DNA from: Prevotella aff. ruminicola Tc2-24
GTDB taxonomy: Bacteria > Bacteroidota > Bacteroidia > Bacteroidales > Bacteroidaceae
DNA length: 64,000 nt
Direction: 5' to 3'
Assembly (NCBI RefSeq): GCF_900110895.1
Contig: NZ_FOIQ01000004.1
Coordinates: 124,001-188,000 of the forward strand
In this document: positions 59,922 through 64,000 of the stretch, piece after piece
Layout of the letters: each line of letters opens with the position of its first letter
Numbering within the stretch: position 1 is the first letter of the stretch
Notes under the pieces: generated by a model
The model's input: the letters and a program-made list of their open reading frames with translations, nothing else
Database searches by the model: none
What the model was told of the DNA's origin: nothing
Program-made: the position numbers and the translations under genes

Positions 59922-61271
59922 TTACATCGCCTTATCCAGTCTTCCTTTCCAGAGGTATTTGCGCGTCTCGTGGACAATGATGCCATTGAGACACAATAGA
60001 GATATCAGATTGGGTATGGCCATAAGTGCGTTCATGCAGTCGGCCAGGTTCCATACCAGTGCGAGGTTCATCACGCTACCCACGAAAACGGCCGTGATAT
60101 AGATCACGCGATAGCCCTTTACCCATTGTCTTCCTTTGAAATACTCGACGGCCCGTTCGCCGTAGTAGCACCATCCGAGGATGGTCGAGAACGAGAACGT
60201 CAGCAGTCCGAACGTCAGTAGGGGCGTTCCCACATAAGGTATCTTCGAGAAGGCCGCCTTCGTCAGAGTGGCCCCGTTGGAGAAGTCGATATCAGGGTAT
60301 GCGATCACGCTGCTCACGATTACCAGTCCTGTGAGGGCGCATATCACCACCGTGTCCCAGAATGTGCCGCTCGACGAGACGAGCGCCTGTCGCACAGGGT
60401 TCTTGGTCTGTGCCGCGGCTGCCACGATAGGAGCCGATCCCATGCCCGACTCGTTCGAGAACAGGCCTCTGGCGATGCCGAAGCGTGCGGCCATCATCAC
60501 CGTTGAGCCCACGAAACCGCCACCTGCTGCCTCCGGACTGAAGGCCGACAGCACGATCATACGGAGCGCAGCCCCCAGATAGTCCGCGTTTACGAAGAGG
60601 ATATACACACAGCCAGCCACGTAGAAGAACGCCATCACAGGCACGAGCATACCACACACGCGGGCGATGCTCTTCACGCCTCCCAGCACCACGGCCCCCG
60701 TGAGCAGACATACGATGGTTCCTGTGATGTAAGGCGATACCCCGTACGACTCCTGAGCCACCGTGGCGATGGCGTTTGCCTGTACCGTGTTGCCGATGCC
60801 GAAGGCAGCCAGGGCTGTGAAGACGGCAAACAGGATGGCGAGCCATCGCCAACCCAGTCCACGCTCCAGGGCATACATCGGACCGCCCAGCATCTTCCCG
60901 TTCTTGGTCTTCACGCGATACTTGATGGCGAGCAGTCCCTCCGCATATTTCGTGGCGATGCCGAACACACCCGTCAGCCAGCACCATAGAACGGCCCCAG
61001 GACCTCCCAGGGCAATGGCCGTGGCCACGCCGATGATGTTACCAGTGCCGATGGTGGCCGCCAGTGCTGTGGCCAGGGCCCCGAACTGCGACACGTCGCC
61101 TGTGGCGTCAGGGTCTCTCTTTACTGACAGTCGTATGGCCTTGAAGATATGTCTCTGTGGGAATCGCAGACGGATGGTCAGAAACAAGTGTGTGCCCAGC
61201 AACAGGATGATCATCGGCCATCCCCAGAGCAGTCCGCTCACCTCCGTCAGGAAATCATTCAGGCATTGCAT
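59922..61271 (-). CDS. Alanine/glycine:cation symporter (AGCS family)
   Basis: 449 residues with about 10-11 membrane helices. Family motifs: FGALATALAATIGTGNIIGVATAIALGGPGA (about 65-95), GGPMYALERGLG, GLFSNESGMGSAPIVAAAAQTKNPVRQ (about 275-300). It imports alanine or glycine with sodium. It is the last of a three-gene minus operon with two DUF4230 proteins, 37 bp after the second. Confidence 0.92.
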   Translation of the reverse strand: MQCLNDFLTEVSGLLWGWPMIILLLGTHLFLTIRLRFPQRHIFKAIRLSVKRDPDATGDVSQFGALATALAATIGTGNIIGVATAIALGGPGAVLWCWLTGVFGIATKYAEGLLAIKYRVKTKNGKMLGGPMYALERGLGWRWLAILFAVFTALAAFGIGNTVQANAIATVAQESYGVSPYITGTIVCLLTGAVVLGGVKSIARVCGMLVPVMAFFYVAGCVYILFVNADYLGAALRMIVLSAFSPEAAGGGFVGSTVMMAARFGIARGLFSNESGMGSAPIVAAAAQTKNPVRQALVSSSGTFWDTVVICALTGLVIVSSVIAYPDIDFSNGATLTKAAFSKIPYVGTPLLTFGLLTFSFSTILGWCYYGERAVEYFKGRQWVKGYRVIYITAVFVGSVMNLALVWNLADCMNALMAIPNLISLLCLNGIIVHETRKYLWKGRLDKAM

Positions 61272-61308
61272 TATCTAGTCTTATGTTGGTTGTTCGTGGT
61301 TGTCGTTT

Positions 61309-61911
61309 CTATTTCTTGAATGTGATGGCGATATGGTTGAACCCCATTGAGCGCATCATGTTCTCCATCTGTCGCTGGGCGTTCAGCTCTGCCGTACGGA
61401 TGTTCTCTTTCGTCATACAGTGCTTCACCATTCGCGCGTAGGCCTTCCTGTAGAGCGCCTCACGGTCAGCCGGCTTCCATTTGCCGCTTTCGTAGAACGA
61501 TTTTGTGCGCGCCTCGTCGATGAAGTCCTTGTCCAGCAGTCCTATCTTCGGCAGTGTCATCACCACCGTGTCGCCGCTGGTCTTGATCCATCCCGGCTCC
61601 ACCTGATGCATGTTCACCCCTAGGCGCGCTGTTCCGTAGTAGATACGCACCAACTCGTCATTGCTTAGGAAACCCTTGCGTATGGTATCCACCATCTCCT
61701 CCGTGCTCACGGCCAGGAACTCCCATTCGCCGATGGCCTTGATGCTTTGTATCTGTGTGGGTGTCACGTCTATCTGGTCGTCTGTGCCGAAGTCTATATG
61801 GTTGTCCTTGCTCAGACTCCTCAGCCAGAAGATCGCCACGATGAGGAGGGCCGCCACGAAGAGCACCAACCCCATCCTGAGTAAATTCAAAGTTTTCATG
61901 AATTCTTTCAT
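61309..61911 (-). CDS. DUF4230 protein, membrane-anchored
   Basis: 200 residues with one N-terminal helix (LLRMGLVLFVAALLIVAIFWL) and a DUF4230 domain outside the membrane (TPTQIQSIKAIGEWEFLAV, VVMTLPKIGLLDKDFID, MMRSMGFNHIAITFKK). Function is unknown. Its ATG is 12 bp after the stop of another DUF4230 gene, an apparent tandem pair with different anchors (helix here, lipoprotein there). A start at an internal ATG (61899) is possible. Confidence 0.82.
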   Translation of the reverse strand: MKEFMKTLNLLRMGLVLFVAALLIVAIFWLRSLSKDNHIDFGTDDQIDVTPTQIQSIKAIGEWEFLAVSTEEMVDTIRKGFLSNDELVRIYYGTARLGVNMHQVEPGWIKTSGDTVVMTLPKIGLLDKDFIDEARTKSFYESGKWKPADREALYRKAYARMVKHCMTKENIRTAELNAQRQMENMMRSMGFNHIAITFKK

Positions 61912-61923
61912 ACCGAGTCGTCT

Positions 61924-62610
61924 TTAATCCTCCATCTTCAGCAACTGTATCATGTCGCCAGTGTTATACTGTTTGCGGAAGGCGATGGTGATGTTCTCCT
62001 CCTTGAATCCCATCTCCGTGAGCATGGGCACCAGCACCTTCGCTGTGTTGGCCCGAGCCGTCTCGAGTATTCCCAGTTGTGGGATGCTCTCTATGATGGC
62101 CGCCCGTCCCTGTTGCTCGTAGTTCGTCATTTCCCTGTCGCTGAAGTGCGCCCTTGCCAGTGCCACATACTGTTTGATGTTCTCCTGGTCTATCTTCGAG
62201 CTCGTCATCACCACCTGAGGGTCAGGCAGTGTCACCGTGATCCTCTCTCCATGGCGCTCGATGTTCTTCTCTGAGAACGCGCTTAAGTCGATATATGCCT
62301 TCAGTTTCGCGTCGATGGGAATGGCGATCTTCCTGTCGCCCAACGGCAGCGGTATGTTGAACGAGCGCTGCAGGATCGAGCCCTTCAGTCGCAGCACGTC
62401 GTCGTGCGTCACGATCTTGTGCACATGATACTCCGCCGTGTAGAGTCTGGCGCATTTCTGTATCTGCATGATGAGCATCGGCACCGTGTCCACTCCCTGG
62501 TAGGATGTGACGGGGTCGCCGCTCCCGTTCTCCTGTTCTGAATGACCCTGACAGGAGACGAGGGCGACGACCGCCACTACAACTAAACTAGATAGGATGA
62601 ATTTTTTCAT
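61924..62610 (-). CDS. DUF4230 lipoprotein
   Basis: 228 residues. The signal peptide ends in a lipobox (ALVSC, residue 20 Cys), so it is a lipoprotein. The DUF4230 domain is clear: KCARLYTAEYHVHKIVTHDD, PLGDRKIAIPIDAKLKAYID, ITVTLPDPQVVMTSSKID and LTEMGFKEENITIAF. Function is unknown; it heads the DUF4230-DUF4230-symporter operon. A -7 box lies at 62643-62650. Confidence 0.85.
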   Translation of the reverse strand: MKKFILSSLVVVAVVALVSCQGHSEQENGSGDPVTSYQGVDTVPMLIMQIQKCARLYTAEYHVHKIVTHDDVLRLKGSILQRSFNIPLPLGDRKIAIPIDAKLKAYIDLSAFSEKNIERHGERITVTLPDPQVVMTSSKIDQENIKQYVALARAHFSDREMTNYEQQGRAAIIESIPQLGILETARANTAKVLVPMLTEMGFKEENITIAFRKQYNTGDMIQLLKMED

Positions 62611-62642
62611 CTTTTGTTTTGATTTAACATCGAAAACAAAGG

Positions 62643-62650
62643 CAAAGGTA
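62643..62650 (-). promoter_or_regulatory. -7 promoter box for the DUF4230 operon
   Basis: The minus strand reads TACCTTTG, 32 bases upstream of the ATG at 62610. Confidence 0.6.
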
Positions 62651-62714
62651 GTAAAAAAATGTCAAAATATTAAATACGAGCATGTTTTTTTCTAAAACGA
62701 TTAAACTTTTTGTG

Positions 62715-62852
62715 GTTTCCTTCCGTCAAAAGAGTGGTTACTGTTATAAAAGAATCTGATATCAAGAACGGTGATAAATAGTGATAATTCGTTAATTTTT
62801 TATTTAGGTAAGCGAACCTAAAGGCCCACCCCGAAAAAGGTGGGCTTTTTTT
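62715..62852 (+). ncRNA. Possible small RNA ending in a double hairpin
   Basis: An intrinsic terminator at 62824-62852 points along the plus strand although no plus gene precedes it. Immediately upstream is a second hairpin, TTTAGGT (62803-62809) and ACCTAAA (62816-62822). The 5' end is not defined: no exact TAnnTTTG box is present, and only a weak TAAACTTTTTG lies near 62700. Confidence 0.28.
62824..62852 (+). terminator. Intrinsic terminator upstream of the DUF4738 gene
   Basis: GCCCACC (62824-62830) pairs with GGTGGGC (62839-62845), followed by seven T. It abuts the DUF4738 promoter. Confidence 0.85.
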
Positions 62853-62881
62853 GTGTAATATAAAAAAAAGGTGTACCTTTG
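62850..62881 (+). promoter_or_regulatory. Promoter of the DUF4738 gene (TTTG - 20 bp - TACCTTTG)
   Basis: TTTG at 62850-62853 and TACCTTTG at 62874-62881 match both boxes. The -33 box overlaps the T-run of the preceding terminator. The ATG at 62907 is 25 bases beyond. Confidence 0.7.
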
Positions 62882-62906
62882 CGCTCAGTAAACAGACTAA
62901 GACAGT

Positions 62907-63458
62907 ATGAAGAATAGCGTATTAGTGGCAGTCGTATTAGGCACGTTGGTGCTTGTGGGCTGCGGAGGAAAGAAGAGTGAGACCAAGGATATCATTGTCA
63001 CGACGACAGAGGCTCCAAAGCCCAAGGGACCTGTTAAGATGCAGTCCTATCGCCAGACCAAGGATGTGATGTGGCTCGACAAGAGCTATCAGGTGGTCAT
63101 CGACCGTACCCCCGACGACAGTCTGCGCATGGCCGTCGACGAGACAGGTCAGAAATATGTCGACAATCATGTCAGCCTCCGTGTCATCCGTGCCGACGGC
63201 AGTGTATTCTTCAGTCGTAGTTTCACCAAGTCCTCATTCGATGCTTATCTCGATGGCGACTATCGTGAGGGGGGCATCCTCGAAGGTTTTGTCTTCGACA
63301 AGGTCGACGGTGCTCGTCTGGTCTTCGCCAGCAGCGTGTGTCTTCCTCAGACCGATGAGTATATCCCCTTGGTGGTCACTGTGAGCAGTCAGGGCGAGGT
63401 CGCCATCCGTCGCGACAGTCAGTTGGACACCAACGGTGATGACGACGAAGAGATCTGA
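62907..63458 (+). CDS. DUF4738-like lipoprotein
   Basis: 183 residues. The signal peptide has a lipobox (LVLVGC, Cys about 19). The body reads DDSLRMAVDETGQKYVDNHVSLRVIRADGSVFFSRSFTKSSFDAYLD, which I associate with the Bacteroidales DUF4738 family, and the tail is acidic (DTNGDDDEEI). Function is unknown. It has its own promoter and is convergent with the HAD gene. Confidence 0.8.
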   Translation: MKNSVLVAVVLGTLVLVGCGGKKSETKDIIVTTTEAPKPKGPVKMQSYRQTKDVMWLDKSYQVVIDRTPDDSLRMAVDETGQKYVDNHVSLRVIRADGSVFFSRSFTKSSFDAYLDGDYREGGILEGFVFDKVDGARLVFASSVCLPQTDEYIPLVVTVSSQGEVAIRRDSQLDTNGDDDEEI

Positions 63459-63475
63459 TCCTTCACCTTATTCTT

Positions 63476-64000
63476 TTATAGCTCTTCGGCCACCAGCTCG
63501 TGCCAGTGGTCGCAGAACGTCTGCATCGAGGGGAACAGAAGGTTCGCCCCCGCCTCAAGCAGTATCTCGTCGGCCAACGGTCCCGTGTTCACGGCCACGG
63601 TGAAGATGCGAGCTGCATAGCCGGCCCTTACGCCCAGCGGTGCGTTCTCCACGACGATAGCCTCGTAGGGCATGAGTCCTCCCGCCTTCTGCAGTCCCAC
63701 GAGATACGGGTCAGCATTGGGCTTTCCCCGTTTCACGTCGTAGGCCGTGGTGATGTGCGCCTCGTCCACAAATCCGTCGAAGTCCTTGAGTATCCGTTGG
63801 ATGAGCGGCCGCTGTCCACTGCCTGTCACGATGCCGATCTGTAGTCCTGCCGCCTTGATCTTACCCATCAGTTCCAGGATGCCAGGCATGATGGGGGCCT
63901 CAGGCAGACTGTGGAATATACGACTCTTCACGTCGTACATCCGTTGTGCCTCCGCCTCGTCGATCTCCCGTTTCTGTTGCAGACTCACCATTACGCGGAT
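63476..64000 (-). CDS. HAD-family hydrolase, beta-phosphoglucomutase-like (partial, 5' end beyond window)
   Basis: The frame is open from the stop at 63476 to the window edge, so the N-terminal DxD nucleophile and cap start lie outside. Visible HAD motifs: motif II TGS in IGIVTGSGQRPL, motif III Lys in RGKPNADPYL and motif IV in IVVENAPLGVRAGYAA (E/N where D is common). The arrangement fits beta-phosphoglucomutase-like phosphatases acting on sugar phosphates. The in-frame ATG at 63991 is probably internal. Confidence 0.82.
   Translation of the reverse strand: MRVMVSLQQKREIDEAEAQRMYDVKSRIFHSLPEAPIMPGILELMGKIKAAGLQIGIVTGSGQRPLIQRILKDFDGFVDEAHITTAYDVKRGKPNADPYLVGLQKAGGLMPYEAIVVENAPLGVRAGYAARIFTVAVNTGPLADEILLEAGANLLFPSMQTFCDHWHELVAEEL

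Overview
The window looks like chromosomal DNA of a Bacteroidales bacterium, most likely a Prevotella-type (Prevotella/Segatella/Xylanibacter) gut or rumen organism. The evidence is the short primary sigma factor (rpoD, 56382-57254), more than twenty promoters of the Bacteroidetes type (-7 box TAnnTTTG, often with a -33 TTTG/TTG), Bacteroidales-restricted families (DUF4230, DUF4738, DUF5686, DUF2723, GIN-domain lipoprotein, HTCS-like sensor) and many secreted glycoside hydrolases. I see no phage, insertion sequence, CRISPR array, rRNA or tRNA gene.

Layout. 1-6028 (minus): three membrane histidine kinases in one operon; the first-transcribed one has lost its phosphoacceptor His and the last runs off the window. 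6162-8841: cysK (minus), divergent from frr-rsgA (plus). 8865-16024: a secreted CotH/lamin-tail protein, an S9 peptidase, and a minus operon SPFH - ribbon-helix-helix - DUF1648. 16158-28257: mnmA, then carbohydrate genes (GH67 alpha-glucuronidase, GH35 beta-galactosidase, GH3 beta-glucosidase) with a polysaccharide deacetylase and a DUF2723 membrane glycosyltransferase. 28351-34710 (minus operon): RNA methyltransferase, DPP-IV, purD, an unknown membrane protein and a YqaA/DedA protein. 34914-37021: a histidine kinase and a GIN-domain lipoprotein. 37147-42277: inositol-lipid genes, with inositol-3-phosphate synthase (plus) facing a four-gene minus operon (PgpA-like phosphatase, GtrA, CDP-alcohol phosphotransferase, PAP2/AUR1-like). 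42419-47394: DUF5686 outer-membrane protein, LuxR-type response regulator, S41 peptidase. 47634-56207: an HTCS-like sensor followed by GH31 alpha-xylosidase and GH2 beta-galactosidase, a set suited to xyloglucan side chains. 56382-64000: rpoD, a frameshifted histidine kinase, trmO, an AGCS symporter with two DUF4230 proteins, a DUF4738 lipoprotein and a partial HAD phosphatase.

The most unusual content is non-coding. Two diverged copies of a structured element of about 0.42-0.44 kb (13885-14303 and 39072-39512) sit at two convergent gene junctions, each next to REP-like CTGAGCCTGTCGAAGGG repeats. A 36-bp hairpin segment (14071-14106 versus 39279-39314) lies in opposite orientations in the two copies: 35 of 36 bases match only after reverse-complementing, while the flanking 35-bp and 38-bp blocks are identical in direct orientation. 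I also see three candidate small RNAs. Two have both a promoter and an intrinsic terminator, and one of those is divergent from the HTCS-like gene. Several genes, including the tRNA-modification genes mnmA and trmO, have the -7 box so close to the ATG that their mRNAs should be leaderless or nearly so.

All calls rest on reading the sequence and on family knowledge; no database search was run.
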